The notes under the pieces: generated by a model
Told to the model about the DNA's origin: nothing
The model's input: the letters and a program-made list of their open reading frames with translations, nothing else
Databases searched by the model: none
Part shown: positions 9,251-19,029 of the stretch, in pieces
Layout of the letters: every line of letters begins with the position of its first letter
Numbering within the stretch: the stretch's first letter is position 1
Translations under genes and position numbers: made by a program
Assembly (NCBI RefSeq): GCF_030209755.1
Contig: NZ_JARVRH010000018.1
Coordinates: 1-64,000, forward strand
DNA from: Arthrobacter sp. efr-133-TYG-118
Lineage (GTDB): Bacteria; Actinomycetota; Actinomycetes; Actinomycetales; Micrococcaceae
Direction of reading: 5' to 3'
DNA: 64,000 nt

Positions 9251-12096
9251 TGCACAACGAATTGATGGAAAGCGAAACCACCTTGCCCGGCATGACGTCC
9301 CGAAACAACAGCGCCGCCCTGTCCAAGGAAACCACCCTGACCGATAGAAACCAGGTGAACAACCAACTTCCAAAGCGGGACATCGGCACGCCTAGCAGCG
9401 CGTGGCGTTCGCGCGCCGATGCGTGGGAGTTTCTCGGGTACGCGTTCAAGCAGCTGGCAAAGGGCGGCACGGGAACGCCGTCGCTCGCCGGCCTGCAGGA
9501 CCAAGCCGTTCAGGCGCTGCTCCTGCTTCAGGCCATGGAACTGTATTGGGCGGCGCCGGGGCTCGCCTCGGTGGCGCCGCTACTCGGCTGCGTGGATTCC
9601 GGTGATTACGACGCCGGACTGGAGATGATCCGCGGAATGTCCCACCTGATGCCTTCCGTCAGTCCGGCACCAGTCAGTCCGGGACCAGCCAGTCCGGGCC
9701 GAGTCAGCCCGGAGCCAGGGCAGCCCGGGGCCGGTCGCACCATTCCGGGTGTCCAGGACGAAGGCTCCAGGGGGCCACAGCCGGCGAGCGAGCGGCCCCG
9801 GTTCGAGGTCCTGTTTGTCGACGACATCACCGAACAAGAAGCCGAAACGCTGAAAGCGGAAATGCTCGCCCAGCGGAGGCCATCCGATGCCTTCGCCTAT
9901 GAACTCATCGTGGTTCCCAGCTACGAGGATGCGCTGGTTGCCTTGGTCCTGAACCCTGCCATCCAGGCGTGCATTCTCCGCCCGGGATTCACCATCGGCA
10001 GCAGCCAGCCGCTTGGCCGCGACCTGAGGAAATACCTTGCCGGCCTAGTGAGCCCCGAACTTGCCGGAATGCCACCGCTGGGCAGGTTCCTTAGCCTGGC
10101 CGAGCAGATCTCCGAGTTACGCCCCGAACTGGATGTGTACCTGGTAGCCGGTGTCGCCATGGAGAGCCTCGCGGGTTCACTGACGAAGCGGTTCCGGAGG
10201 ATTTTCCGCAGGCAAGACAATCTCGACCTGCACCTATCGCTGTTGTCGGGTGTCGCTGAGCGGTACAGGACCCCGTTTTTTACCGCGCTGCAGGAATACA
10301 GCCGGCGGCCGGCCAGCGTCTTCCACGCCTTGCCGATCTCTCGCGGCGGCTCGGTGGGCAATTCGCCCTGGATCCGTGACATGGCCGATTTCTACGGGAT
10401 GAACCTTCTCTTGGCCGAGACGTCCGCGACGTCGGGAGGCCTCGATTCGCTGTTGGACCCGCACGGATCGATCAAGGAGGCCCAGGACTTGGCGGCGCGG
10501 GCTTTCGGTTCCCAGAAAACCTTCTTCGTCACGAATGGAACATCCACCGCCAACAAGATCGTTCATCAGTCTATCCTCGCTCCGGGGAATGTGGTCCTCG
10601 TCGACCGCAACTGCCACAAATCCCACCACTACGCTTTCGTCCTCGCCGGAGCCCAGGTTTCCTACCTGGACGCCTACCCGCTGGACAAGTTCGCGTTCTA
10701 CGGTGCCGTACCCTTGGCCACCATCAAGGCCCGATTGCTGGCCTACCGACGTTCCGGGCGCCTGGACGAAGTCAAGATGATCACGCTGACCAACTGCACC
10801 TTCGACGGCATCGTCTATGACGTGGAACGCGTCATGGAAGAATGCCTGGCCATCAAGCCGGACCTCGTCTTCCTTTGGGATGAAGCCTGGTTCGCCTTCG
10901 CCCGGTCCCACCCCGTGTTCCGGCGCAGGACGGCGATGGCCGCAGCGAGGAAGCTTGAGGCGTCCTTTAGTGATCCCGGCTATGCCGCCAGGCACGCCGA
11001 ACAAGCGGCATCGCTCCACGACGCGGTGACGGGCGCGCCCGCTGATGATGAACTCTGGCTGGAGACCCGGCTTATCCCGGATCCGGCGAAAGCGCGGCTG
11101 CGCGTCTACGCCACGCAGTCCACCCACAAGACCCTCACCTCGCTACGTCAGGGATCCATGATCCATGTCTTCGACCAAGACTTCAGCGAGCATAACCAAG
11201 AGTCATTTCGCGAAGCATATATGACCCATACCTCCACATCGCCCAATTACCAGATCCTCGCTTCGCTCGACATCGGCCGCCGCCAGGTGGAACTGGAGGG
11301 TTTCGGCCTGGTTCAGAAACAGGCGGATCTGGCAACCATCGTTGCCCAGGCAGTGGCCCGCCACCCCTTGCTGAGGAAATACTTCCGGGTCCTCACGTCG
11401 AGGGACCTTATTGCGGTGCCCTATCGGGAAACCGGCAGTGCCATGCCGCTCCGGGATGGTCTGGCAGCACTGGCGGACGCCTGGCAGCACGACGAGTTCG
11501 TCGTCGACCCCAGCCGCCTCACGCTGGACATCAGCCGGACAGGGGTCGACGGCGACACGTTCCGGCACCGCCATCTCGCCGACAAGCACGGCATCCAAGT
11601 CAACAAGACCTCCCGTAACACCGTGCTCTTCATGACCAACATCGGCACGTCCCGCAGCGCCGTCGCCTACCTGATCGAGGTCCTGGTCAAACTGGCCGAG
11701 TCTTTCGAGGAGGAACGGCCGGCGCGGAAAACGCCGGACGCCGGTCTCGTCGCGGGCCTTACGGGAGCCACTCCGCCGTTGCCCGATTTCAGCAGGTTCG
11801 CGATGCGCTTTCGGCGGGATCCGCTCAGTCCCGATGGGGACCTCCGGGCCGCCTATTTCGAGAGCTACAAGGATGGATCAACCACCTACCTGTCGGCCGA
11901 CGACGTCAAGGCCCGGATCGCGGAAGGCGAGGAAGTTGTTTCGGCGGGATTCGTCACCCCCTATCCTCCGGGCTTCCCCATTCTCGTCCCCGGACAGGTG
12001 ATCACGGGTAAAGCGCTGGAGTTCATGGCCGCACTCGATACCCGGGAAGTCCACGGCTTCGACTCAGAGCGCGGCTACAGGGTGTTCACTCGGTGA
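9250..12096 (+). CDS. Orn/Lys/Arg decarboxylase family, PLP-dependent, with a Ser-Pro linker
   Basis: A large fold-type I decarboxylase (948 residues from the first coupled ATG) that removes CO2 from a basic amino acid to give a polyamine or diamine. The PLP lysine is Lys627 in STHKTLTSLRQGS, and the core from about residue 360 to 800 matches the family. A repetitive Ser-Pro-rich linker (PVSPGPASPGRVSPEPG) occupies about residues 137-160, followed by a wing-like domain. The start overlaps the permease stop; alternative in-frame ATGs at 9265 and 9292 cannot be excluded. With the upstream permease and divergent glutaminase this could form an acid-resistance or polyamine module. Arginine, lysine or ornithine specificity cannot be assigned. 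Confidence 0.9.
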   Translation: MHNELMESETTLPGMTSRNNSAALSKETTLTDRNQVNNQLPKRDIGTPSSAWRSRADAWEFLGYAFKQLAKGGTGTPSLAGLQDQAVQALLLLQAMELYWAAPGLASVAPLLGCVDSGDYDAGLEMIRGMSHLMPSVSPAPVSPGPASPGRVSPEPGQPGAGRTIPGVQDEGSRGPQPASERPRFEVLFVDDITEQEAETLKAEMLAQRRPSDAFAYELIVVPSYEDALVALVLNPAIQACILRPGFTIGSSQPLGRDLRKYLAGLVSPELAGMPPLGRFLSLAEQISELRPELDVYLVAGVAMESLAGSLTKRFRRIFRRQDNLDLHLSLLSGVAERYRTPFFTALQEYSRRPASVFHALPISRGGSVGNSPWIRDMADFYGMNLLLAETSATSGGLDSLLDPHGSIKEAQDLAARAFGSQKTFFVTNGTSTANKIVHQSILAPGNVVLVDRNCHKSHHYAFVLAGAQVSYLDAYPLDKFAFYGAVPLATIKARLLAYRRSGRLDEVKMITLTNCTFDGIVYDVERVMEECLAIKPDLVFLWDEAWFAFARSHPVFRRRTAMAAARKLEASFSDPGYAARHAEQAASLHDAVTGAPADDELWLETRLIPDPAKARLRVYATQSTHKTLTSLRQGSMIHVFDQDFSEHNQESFREAYMTHTSTSPNYQILASLDIGRRQVELEGFGLVQKQADLATIVAQAVARHPLLRKYFRVLTSRDLIAVPYRETGSAMPLRDGLAALADAWQHDEFVVDPSRLTLDISRTGVDGDTFRHRHLADKHGIQVNKTSRNTVLFMTNIGTSRSAVAYLIEVLVKLAESFEEERPARKTPDAGLVAGLTGATPPLPDFSRFAMRFRRDPLSPDGDLRAAYFESYKDGSTTYLSADDVKARIAEGEEVVSAGFVTPYPPGFPILVPGQVITGKALEFMAALDTREVHGFDSERGYRVFTR

Positions 12097-12484
12097 CGGT
12101 GTCGGCATGCCGGTGGGCAACCCGCCATTCGCCCTCTTCCCGGCGATACACCTGGGTGGCCCGCAGGGTGTAACTGCGCGGCGCACCGTTGATCGAGGTC
12201 GAGATGTGCTCCAGGCCGGCGGTGTAGGCCATGTCATCCACCACGTCACAGGCCTGCAATTCGAAGTTGTAGGACGTGCAGTCGGAGAAAGTCTTCTCAA
12301 GGCTCGTGAAGACCGCGTCCACTTCCTGCTGCCCGTAGGCGTTGCGCCACGCACCCAGGATGCTCACGGGCTCCTTGCGGGACCAAATGACGCGGCGTGG
12401 GGCCGAGTTGCCGTTGTGCAGTGCCAGTTCCGCTTGATAGAGCGCGGACTTCACCCAGTCCAGGAAGTCGTCGCGTTCGGTCAT
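12086..12484 (-). CDS. NTF2-like (SnoaL/DUF4440-type) small protein
   Basis: A 132-residue soluble protein with the cone-shaped NTF2-like pattern: an N-terminal helix, a YTLRATQVYRR strand and a C-terminal WRVAHRHAD strand typical of SnoaL or DUF4440 ketosteroid-isomerase-like proteins. The start chosen is MTERDDF with GAGGG just upstream; an upstream in-frame extension has no supporting site. Its 3' end overlaps the 3' end of the convergent decarboxylase gene by 11 bp. Function unknown; members act as small-molecule isomerases, cyclases or ligand-binding proteins. Confidence 0.75.
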   Translation of the reverse strand: MTERDDFLDWVKSALYQAELALHNGNSAPRRVIWSRKEPVSILGAWRNAYGQQEVDAVFTSLEKTFSDCTSYNFELQACDVVDDMAYTAGLEHISTSINGAPRSYTLRATQVYRREEGEWRVAHRHADTVTE

Positions 12485-12562
12485 GCCCTCAGTATGCCCT
12501 TGGCTCGGGGCTTTGCACAGGCACGAGGAGTCCATTCAAGATGAGTCAGGAAGAAGACATGT

Positions 12563-12598
12563 TTCCACAATATGAAAATTAGATTCCCTCTTGTGGAA
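12563..12598. promoter_or_regulatory. Inverted repeat upstream of dctA, candidate operator
   Basis: Perfect 8-bp arms, TTCCACAA at 12563-12570 and TTGTGGAA at 12591-12598, separated by 20 AT-rich bases, lie 75-110 bp upstream of the dctA start. The spacing and position fit a dimeric activator or repressor site. The left half with its flank resembles TTCCACGATGCGAAAA near 1530 upstream of the NCS1 permease. Confidence 0.45.
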
Positions 12599-12672
12599 TG
12601 AAGTGATCAGGATTACATTTGAAAACAACCCCCGAAATCAGGGGCTGTTCCCAAACTGATTGGTTCAGATCA

Positions 12673-14163
12673 ATGAAGATCCCAGACTCTGCGGCGCTGA
12701 AGGCGAGTTCGGCCCCGCGGAAGAAGAAGCCACTGTATAAGTCGCTCTTCTTCCAAATTCTGATCGCCGTCGTCGCAGGTGTACTCATCGGCCATTTCTG
12801 GCCGAACATCGGGTCCACCCTCCGGCCACTGGGCGATGGTTTCATTCAACTCATCAAAATGATCATCGCTCCGCTGATCTTCCTCGTGATCGTCACGGGA
12901 ATCTCGGCAGTGGGCGACGTCAAGGCGGTCGGAAGGGTCGGGGTCAAGGCCCTCTTGTACTTCACCGGCGCCACGCTTTTCGCACTTGTTTTCGGCCTGA
13001 TCGTGGGAAACCTCGTTCAGCCCGGTGCCGGACTGCACATCGATCCCAGCACGCTCTCCCAGGATGCGCTGAACGCAAAGACCGGGACTGCGCCGCCCAA
13101 GGATGCGGCTTCCTTCCTCCTGGACATCATTCCCACCTCTGTGATCGGCGCTTTCGCCAGCAACAGCCTTCTCCAGGTCCTGTTCTTCTCGGTCTTCTTC
13201 GGCGCGGCAATCGTCGTCATCGGCCGCGAGCGCTGCCTCCCGGTCATCAGCCTCATGGAAACCGTTCTGGAACTGATCTTCAAGATCATGTCGTGGATCA
13301 TGAAAGTGGCGCCCATCGGCGCGTTCGGCGCCATGGCGTTCATCATCGGTCAGTACGGACTCGACACCCTCGGGACCTATGCGCTCCTTATCGCTTCTTG
13401 TTACGGGGCGGCCATCGTCTTCATCGGCCTGCTGTTCCTGGTCGCCTGGAGCTTCGCCCGGGTGCCCCTGTGGCAGTTCCTGAAGTACACCCGCGAGGAA
13501 TTCCTCCTCGCGCTGGGCACGGCATCCACCGAGGCGGTCATGCCCCGCATCATGACCAAGCTGACCAACGCCGGCTGCTCCCGGGCCACCACCGGCCTGG
13601 TTGTCCCGACGGGCTACTCCTTCAACCTCGACGGCGCCGCGATCTACCTTTCGATCTCGCTGCTGTTCCTGGCCCAGGCCTTCGGCCACCACCTCGATCT
13701 CGGCCAGCAGTTGGCAGCCCTGGGTGTCCTGCTCCTGACGTCAAAGGGCATGGCCGGCGTACCCGGTTCATCCTTCCTGGCTCTCTCGGCCACCGCAGCC
13801 GCACTGGGCATCTTCCCCGTTGCCGGAGTCGCGCTGCTCCTGGGTGCCGACCGCCTCATGGACTCGATGCGCGTCGTCGTCAACCTCCTCGGCAACTGCG
13901 TGGCTACGTTCGTCGTCGCGAAATGGGAAGGCCAGTTCGACCGTTCGGTCATGCTCCGCGCCTTCAACGGTGAAATCACCAACGAGGATTCCGCCATCAT
14001 GCTCGGGGCCGAAGACGTCTTCGAGGAACAGGAAATCGAGCGCCTGAGCGAAGGACAAGAGCCCTCGCCGAAGTTCCGGGGCGGCCCGAATCCCGACGCG
14101 ATTCCGCAGTTCGAAATGATTAAACCGGGCCAACACCGGAGCCCCTCCGTCAGCCCGGACTAG
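12673..14163 (+). CDS. dctA: C4-dicarboxylate:cation symporter
   Basis: A 496-residue DAACS-family transporter for succinate, fumarate and malate driven by Na+ or H+. It has about eight membrane helices plus two re-entrant hairpins. The family motif SKGMAGVPGSSF and the helix NLDGAAIY are clear. The first in-frame start (TTG 12619) would add a polar 18-residue extension, so ATG 12673 is preferred, although its ribosome site is weak. The gene stands alone and ends at a strong hairpin terminator. An inverted repeat upstream suggests inducible control. Confidence 0.93.
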   Translation: MKIPDSAALKASSAPRKKKPLYKSLFFQILIAVVAGVLIGHFWPNIGSTLRPLGDGFIQLIKMIIAPLIFLVIVTGISAVGDVKAVGRVGVKALLYFTGATLFALVFGLIVGNLVQPGAGLHIDPSTLSQDALNAKTGTAPPKDAASFLLDIIPTSVIGAFASNSLLQVLFFSVFFGAAIVVIGRERCLPVISLMETVLELIFKIMSWIMKVAPIGAFGAMAFIIGQYGLDTLGTYALLIASCYGAAIVFIGLLFLVAWSFARVPLWQFLKYTREEFLLALGTASTEAVMPRIMTKLTNAGCSRATTGLVVPTGYSFNLDGAAIYLSISLLFLAQAFGHHLDLGQQLAALGVLLLTSKGMAGVPGSSFLALSATAAALGIFPVAGVALLLGADRLMDSMRVVVNLLGNCVATFVVAKWEGQFDRSVMLRAFNGEITNEDSAIMLGAEDVFEEQEIERLSEGQEPSPKFRGGPNPDAIPQFEMIKPGQHRSPSVSPD

Positions 14164-14183
14164 GCACCACACACCATTCCAGT

Positions 14184-14216
14184 TGATCGCCCCACCGCGG
14201 CGCCGTGGGGCGATCA
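14184..14216. terminator. Bidirectional hairpin terminator after dctA
   Basis: A 12-bp perfect stem (TGATCGCCCCAC at 14184-14195, its complement at 14205-14216) with a 9-nt loop lies 20 bp after the dctA stop and 14 bp before the stop of the convergent gene, so it serves both. Confidence 0.85.
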
Positions 14217-14229
14217 CCCATTTAAACGC

Positions 14230-14628
14230 TCAGAGCAGCGGCAGCAGCTCCGACAAATCCGCGCGCAGGCCCGACGCGGCTACCCGGCCGGCGTCGACGG
14301 CGGCGGACCACGCCAAGCGGCCGGTGACCATCTCCAGCCAGGTGGCGGCGTCGCATTCTATGACGTTCGGCGGGGTGCCGCGCGTGTGCCGGGGGCCCTC
14401 CACGCACTGGGTGACGCCGAAGGGCGGCACCCTGACTTCCACCGAGTTGCCGGGGGCGCGGGCGGTGAGTTCCTCCAGCGAGTAACGGACGGCGGTTGCC
14501 AGCACGGTGCGCGACGGCGTCGTCACCGGCCCGGGTTCGTGCCCGGCTTCTTGCCCGACGGCGGCCTGCCATGCGGCCAGTGCCGCGCGGCCTTCTTCAA
14601 GGTCGATCCGGCGTCGTGCAATTGCCAT
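14230..14628 (-). CDS. Sterol-carrier-protein-fold family protein
   Basis: A 132-residue protein of the actinobacterial sterol-carrier-like family: an N-terminal helical part (RRRIDLEEG, AALAAWQ) then the SCP2-like core EVRVPPFGVTQC and DAATWLEMVTGR. Its role is unknown; related domains bind hydrophobic ligands or occur in mycothiol-linked maleylpyruvate isomerases. It begins 16 bp after the asparaginase stop, so the two are probably cotranscribed. The start is MAIARRR; the longer upstream frame overlaps the asparaginase gene and is not credible. Confidence 0.75.
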   Translation of the reverse strand: MAIARRRIDLEEGRAALAAWQAAVGQEAGHEPGPVTTPSRTVLATAVRYSLEELTARAPGNSVEVRVPPFGVTQCVEGPRHTRGTPPNVIECDAATWLEMVTGRLAWSAAVDAGRVAASGLRADLSELLPLL

Positions 14629-14644
14629 AGTTCGCCAGTTCCAA

Positions 14645-15661
14645 TCAGTCCAGCAGCGCCGAAACGGCGTTGCCGAGGCGGATCCTGCCGACCGAGTGGC
14701 CACCGCCGAGAACGGGCTCCACGACCTTTTCGAGCACGCTCGAGACACCAGGAATGTCCACTGCCCCGGCAACCGCGAGAAGCGTGAGTCCAACCAGCGT
14801 GGCCGCGCGGGGGTTCCCGTCCAGGATCTTCACTGCGGCAGAGGCACCTGTGGGGGTTGCCAGGACCAGGACACCCTCCGCTCCGCCCTTGGCAAGCACG
14901 TCGAGTTCGTCCATGACGATGGTGTTTGCCTCGCCGCGGCCCTGCACTGCCCACGGGTAGTCCAACATGGACGTGGCAATGGTTGCCGCGCGGGCGTTGG
15001 AGCTCTGGTCCCGCGGGGCCTGCGCCAGGCGCGAGTACGCCCGCGCCAGCCCGGTCAGGGAAAGCGCAGCCACAGGTGCTCCGCATCCATCAATGCCGAG
15101 GTGGGCGATTTTCTCGCCGCTGTATTCCTCGATGACGGTCCGCACGCGCTGTTGCAAGGGATGGTTGGGCTCCAGGTAGCTGTGCGTGTCCCAGCCGTTC
15201 TCGGTGCAGGCCCAGAGGAACGCGGCGTGCTTTCCCGAACAATTGAAGGCCAGCTTGGATTTGCCGTGTTCGGAACGGATCAGCCAGTTGCGGGCGACTT
15301 CGTCCTGCGGCCATGCCGAGGGGCACTGCAGCTGTTCTTCCCGAACGCCGGCGGCTTTCAGCATGCCTTCCACCACGTCCATGTGATCCAGCGAGCCCAC
15401 ATGGCTGGCACACGCCAAAGCCACTTGGGCGCCGCGGAGCGGCACGCCCGACTGCATCGAAGCTAGAGCTTGGAAAGGCTTGAGCGCGGAGCGGGCGTAG
15501 ATGGGTGTCGAGATGTCGCCGAGCTGGGTCACCACGGAGCCGTCACCGGAAAGAACCACTGCGGAACCGATGTGACGTGATTCGATGAAGCCGCTGCGTT
15601 CGACCACTGCCAGTTCGACGGCGGACTCAACGCTGAAGGTTTCATGCGAACTCAAGGGCAT
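14645..15661 (-). CDS. Asparaginase (Rhizobium etli-type family)
   Basis: A 338-residue enzyme of the asparaginase family first described in Rhizobium etli, unrelated in fold to the classical type I and II enzymes. Diagnostic segments are YARSALKPFQ near residue 55, NCSGKHAAFL near 139 and GIDGCGAPVAALSL near 190, which hold the catalytic serine-lysine region and zinc-linked cysteines in this group. It should hydrolyse L-asparagine to aspartate and ammonia in the cytoplasm. It lies upstream of the sterol-carrier gene in the same operon. Confidence 0.88.
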   Translation of the reverse strand: MPLSSHETFSVESAVELAVVERSGFIESRHIGSAVVLSGDGSVVTQLGDISTPIYARSALKPFQALASMQSGVPLRGAQVALACASHVGSLDHMDVVEGMLKAAGVREEQLQCPSAWPQDEVARNWLIRSEHGKSKLAFNCSGKHAAFLWACTENGWDTHSYLEPNHPLQQRVRTVIEEYSGEKIAHLGIDGCGAPVAALSLTGLARAYSRLAQAPRDQSSNARAATIATSMLDYPWAVQGRGEANTIVMDELDVLAKGGAEGVLVLATPTGASAAVKILDGNPRAATLVGLTLLAVAGAVDIPGVSSVLEKVVEPVLGGGHSVGRIRLGNAVSALLD

Positions 15662-15697
15662 GATGCAAGTCTAGGGTGAAGGCACCATCTTCCCGGG

Positions 15698-17275
15698 CTA
15701 CTCCACGGTCACCATAACGGACTGCCACCCCGAGGCGCCGGCAGGCACGGGATCCGCCCTCTTTTCAGTCTGCAGTTCGCCCGTACCGTCCGTGGCCCGG
15801 ACCTTGACGTAGTGGGGTCCCGGAGTGGCGTCCCAATTGAAGGACCACTGCCGCCACGTGACAACAGATGCTTCCGCGGCAAGGGTCGCTTCGGCCCATG
15901 GGCCGTTGTCAATCTGGACCTCCACCTTTTTGATGCCACGGGTCTGGGCCCAGGCGGTGCCGCCCAAGGCGACCCTGCCGGCAGGCACTTTGGCGAAGGA
16001 CTTGGGAACTTCAAGCCGGGCCATGGTCTTGATGGGACCCCGCTCGGACCAGCCTCGGGTGGTCCAATAGGCTTTGTTGTCGGCGAAGCAGGTGACTTCC
16101 AGGTCCACCACCCATTTGGTCGCGGAGACGAAGCCGTAGAGACCCGGAACCACCATGCGCACGGGGTAGCCGTGTTCCAGCGGGAGGGGTTCGCCGTTCA
16201 TGCCGATGGCAAGGATGGCGTCTCTGCCGTCCTGGAGCACTTCCAGCGGAGTGGAGGCGCTGAAGCCGTCGATCGAGGTGGAGAGGACCATGTCCGCTCC
16301 CGTCTTGGGACGGGCTTGTTTGAGCGCGTCACGGATGGGCATGCCCAGCCATTTGGCGTTGCCGGCGAGGTTTCCGCCCACGGGGTTGGACACGCAGGTG
16401 AGCGACACGTGGGTTTCGATCAGTTGGGCGTCGAGCAGATCCTGAAAGGTCAGCCGGACCTCTTGTTCCACCATCCCGTGGATCCGCAGCTCCCAGTCCT
16501 GGGCGTTGATCTCCGGGACGCTGAGGGCGGTGTCGATCCTGTAGAAGTCCTTGGCCGGGGTGAGCCAGGGGGTGACTCCCGGCGTCGGGGACTGGACGCC
16601 CGCGGGGACGGGAGCAGCCGGCCGGGACGGAGCCGGGAGCTTCAAGGAATCCCGTGCCTTGGCCACATTGCTGCGTGCGGCACTCAGGAACCGACCGCCG
16701 CCGGCTGCGACGGCCGCTGCGGCAACAGTGATACCGGTGGCGGCGAAGAAGGTTCGACGCGTCGTGGCGGGACGCTCGATGCCCTTGGCCGCTGTGTCGG
16801 CAGGGGCGTCAGGGAAGGAGTTCAGCCGCCAGATACGGGCCACCAAGAGGCGGAGGACAATGAGCCCAGCCACAGTGCCGATCAGGGTCGGTATGGAATC
16901 CACGGGCTTCACGCTGGCCCGGGTCACGACGGCGGCCACAATCACCGCACCCATGCCGAGAACGCCCAACACACCGAGCGCCCAATTGCGGAAGGCCACG
17001 ACACCCAGCACGCAAGCCAGCACGAAGATGGTCAGGCCCATGCCCACAAACAGCGCAGCCTTGTCGTTGGTGCCGAACGTGGTCACGGCAAAGTCCTTCA
17101 TCCACGGCGGCGTGAAGTCGATGAACGTGGACCCCAACGCAATCACAGGAGTAGCCCGGGCCGTAAAGAAAGCGCCGATCAGTTCCGCAACGGAAAGTAC
17201 GACGGCGGCAGAGGCCACCCCGGCCAGTGCAGCCAATGCGGTGGGTCCCCTGAGCCAGTTCCTGAGCTTCTTCAT
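15698..17275 (-). CDS. Membrane-anchored molybdopterin oxidoreductase, sulfite-oxidase family
   Basis: A 525-residue protein. Four hydrophobic helices fill residues 10-150, then a TTRRTFF segment starts a fifth, Tat-like helix near 175, so the catalytic part should lie outside the membrane. The Mo-cofactor domain follows, with the metal-ligating cysteine at Cys294 ([11 protein letters not shown]), and a C-terminal Mo-Co dimerisation-like domain. It may reduce or oxidise sulfite, sulfoxides or protein methionine sulfoxide; the substrate is not fixed. The start is [10 protein letters not shown]; an in-frame extension upstream runs through the intergenic repeat and is artefactual. Confidence 0.9.
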   Translation of the reverse strand: MKKLRNWLRGPTALAALAGVASAAVVLSVAELIGAFFTARATPVIALGSTFIDFTPPWMKDFAVTTFGTNDKAALFVGMGLTIFVLACVLGVVAFRNWALGVLGVLGMGAVIVAAVVTRASVKPVDSIPTLIGTVAGLIVLRLLVARIWRLNSFPDAPADTAAKGIERPATTRRTFFAATGITVAAAAVAAGGGRFLSAARSNVAKARDSLKLPAPSRPAAPVPAGVQSPTPGVTPWLTPAKDFYRIDTALSVPEINAQDWELRIHGMVEQEVRLTFQDLLDAQLIETHVSLTCVSNPVGGNLAGNAKWLGMPIRDALKQARPKTGADMVLSTSIDGFSASTPLEVLQDGRDAILAIGMNGEPLPLEHGYPVRMVVPGLYGFVSATKWVVDLEVTCFADNKAYWTTRGWSERGPIKTMARLEVPKSFAKVPAGRVALGGTAWAQTRGIKKVEVQIDNGPWAEATLAAEASVVTWRQWSFNWDATPGPHYVKVRATDGTGELQTEKRADPVPAGASGWQSVMVTVE

Positions 17276-17312
17276 GCAGGGTGTTCGTAGCCGGAGGCCG
17301 CCGAGATGGGTC

Positions 17313-17665
17313 GGACATGCTCTGCGGTGGAGGTGGTGAATGGACATATCAGTGTTATGTCCATTGCTCATGGCCGGGATTGGACATGTGCCTCGTAGTG
17401 CTTGTGGTCTGGGTTGGGACATGCCCTGCGTTGGGGGTGGGGTTGGGACATGCCCTGCGTTGGAGCTCAGGAATGGGCATATTGCCACTATGTCCATTGC
17501 TTGAGACCAAGGGTGGGCATGCTCCCTCTTGGTGCCCGCGGTGTGGATTGCACATGTCCTGCGTTGGAGCTCAGGAATGGGCATGTTGCCACTATGTCCA
17601 TTGCTTGAGGCCAAGGGTGGGCATGCTCCCTCTTGGTGCCGCGGTGCGGGTGGGCATGTCCAGTG
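17313..17665. repeat. Intergenic palindromic repeat locus 1 (TGGACATA family)
   Basis: This 440-bp gap holds no gene. Three copies of the palindrome TGGACATA-N7-TATGTCCA lie at 17341-17363, 17474-17496 and 17578-17600; the last two have one or two mismatches in the left arm. An 83-bp direct repeat (17454-17536 and 17558-17640) recurs with a 104-bp period. Isolated GGACATGC or GGGCATGC half-sites fill the rest. The same palindrome and a 52-bp period occur near 26.0 and 33.3 kb. Confidence 0.85.
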
Positions 17666-17715
17666 GTGGAGACAGCTTAGGAGTCCTGCCCCCGCACGAA
17701 GTACCCTTGAAGACT

Positions 17716-19026
17716 GTGAAGGTACTCGTCATTGGCCCCGGCGGCCGCGAACACGCAATTGTCCGCTCCTTGCTCAAGGATCCCAACGTTTCCGAGGTCC
17801 ATGCGGCTCCGGGAAACGCGGGCATCGCCAAGCTGGTCCCCACGTACGCGATCGACGGGAACAACCCCGGCGCCGTCGCAGCGCTTGCGACAAAGCTGGC
17901 GGTTGACCTGGTTGTCGTCGGCCCTGAAGCACCACTCGCGGCGGGGGTATCCGACGCAGTCCGTGAAACCGGCATTCCGGTCTTCGGCCCCAGCAAGGCC
18001 GCGGCACAGCTCGAAGCCTCCAAAGCGTTCGCCAAGGAAGTCATGGCCGAGGCCGGCGTGCCCACCGCCATGGCCCGCGTGGCAACAAACGCTGCGGAGG
18101 CAGCTGACGCGCTGGACACTTTCGGCGCTCCGCATGTCGTCAAGGATGACGGACTGGCCGCCGGCAAGGGCGTAGTAGTCACCAATGACCGCGAGGAAGC
18201 ACTCGCCCACGCCCAGTCTTGTTTCGACGCTGGCGGAACCGTTGTCATCGAGGAGTTCCTGGACGGACCCGAGGTCTCCCTGTTCGTCCTGTGCGACGGC
18301 CGCACCACGGTGCCGCTGTCCCCGGCACAGGACTTCAAGCGGATTTTCGACAATGACGAAGGCCCCAACACCGGTGGCATGGGCGCCTACACCCCGCTCG
18401 ACTGGGCGCCCGAAGGACTGGTCCAGGAAGTCATCGACCGCGTGGCACAGCCCACCGTGGACGAGATGGCCAGCCGTGGAACTCCATTCATCGGCGTCCT
18501 TTACTGCGGCCTGGCACTGACTTCCCGCGGCACGCGCGTCATCGAATTCAACGTCCGTTTCGGCGATCCCGAAACGCAAGCCGTCCTGGCCCGGCTCAAG
18601 ACCCCGCTCGGCGCCCTGATGCTGGCAGCGGCCAAGGGCGAACTGGACCAGGCTGAAGAGCTGCGCTGGTCGAAGGAGTCTGCGGTCGCCGTCGTCGTCG
18701 CCGCCGAAAACTACCCGGGCACTCCCCGCACGGGGGACCGCATCCGCGGCCTGAACAAGGTTGATGCGCTGGAAGGCGTCCACGTCATCCAGGCCGGCAC
18801 CAAACTGGACGAAGAAGGCCGGATCGTCTCCGCCGGCGGCCGCGTGCTGGCCGTTGTGGCGTTGGGGACGGACCTCGTCGAGGCGCGCGAGCGGGCGTAC
18901 GACGGCGTGGAGCTGGTCCAGCTCGACGGCGGACAGTTCCGTACCGATATCGCCGGCAAGGCAGCCCGCGGCGAGATCCACGTGGTCTCCCCGGCGACCG
19001 GCTCCATCCCGAATGTGAAGGCCTGA
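17716..19026 (+). CDS. purD: Phosphoribosylamine-glycine ligase (GARS)
   Basis: ATP-grasp enzyme of de novo purine synthesis that joins phosphoribosylamine and glycine. It has 436 residues, the family length. It begins [15 protein letters not shown], and the ATP-grasp region includes [13 protein letters not shown] and the GGMGAYTPL signature near 220. The start is taken as GTG 17716 because family members begin at this point; TTG 17707, three codons upstream, is an alternative, and neither has a strong ribosome site. purC follows after 3 bp. Confidence 0.93.
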   Translation: MKVLVIGPGGREHAIVRSLLKDPNVSEVHAAPGNAGIAKLVPTYAIDGNNPGAVAALATKLAVDLVVVGPEAPLAAGVSDAVRETGIPVFGPSKAAAQLEASKAFAKEVMAEAGVPTAMARVATNAAEAADALDTFGAPHVVKDDGLAAGKGVVVTNDREEALAHAQSCFDAGGTVVIEEFLDGPEVSLFVLCDGRTTVPLSPAQDFKRIFDNDEGPNTGGMGAYTPLDWAPEGLVQEVIDRVAQPTVDEMASRGTPFIGVLYCGLALTSRGTRVIEFNVRFGDPETQAVLARLKTPLGALMLAAAKGELDQAEELRWSKESAVAVVVAAENYPGTPRTGDRIRGLNKVDALEGVHVIQAGTKLDEEGRIVSAGGRVLAVVALGTDLVEARERAYDGVELVQLDGGQFRTDIAGKAARGEIHVVSPATGSIPNVKA

Positions 19027-19029
19027 ACC

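Noticed and set aside
17281..17706. Upstream in-frame extensions of purD and of the molybdopterin oxidoreductase through the repeat region
   Set aside because: The translated sequence is only the repeat DNA read as protein; both families start at the positions chosen here.
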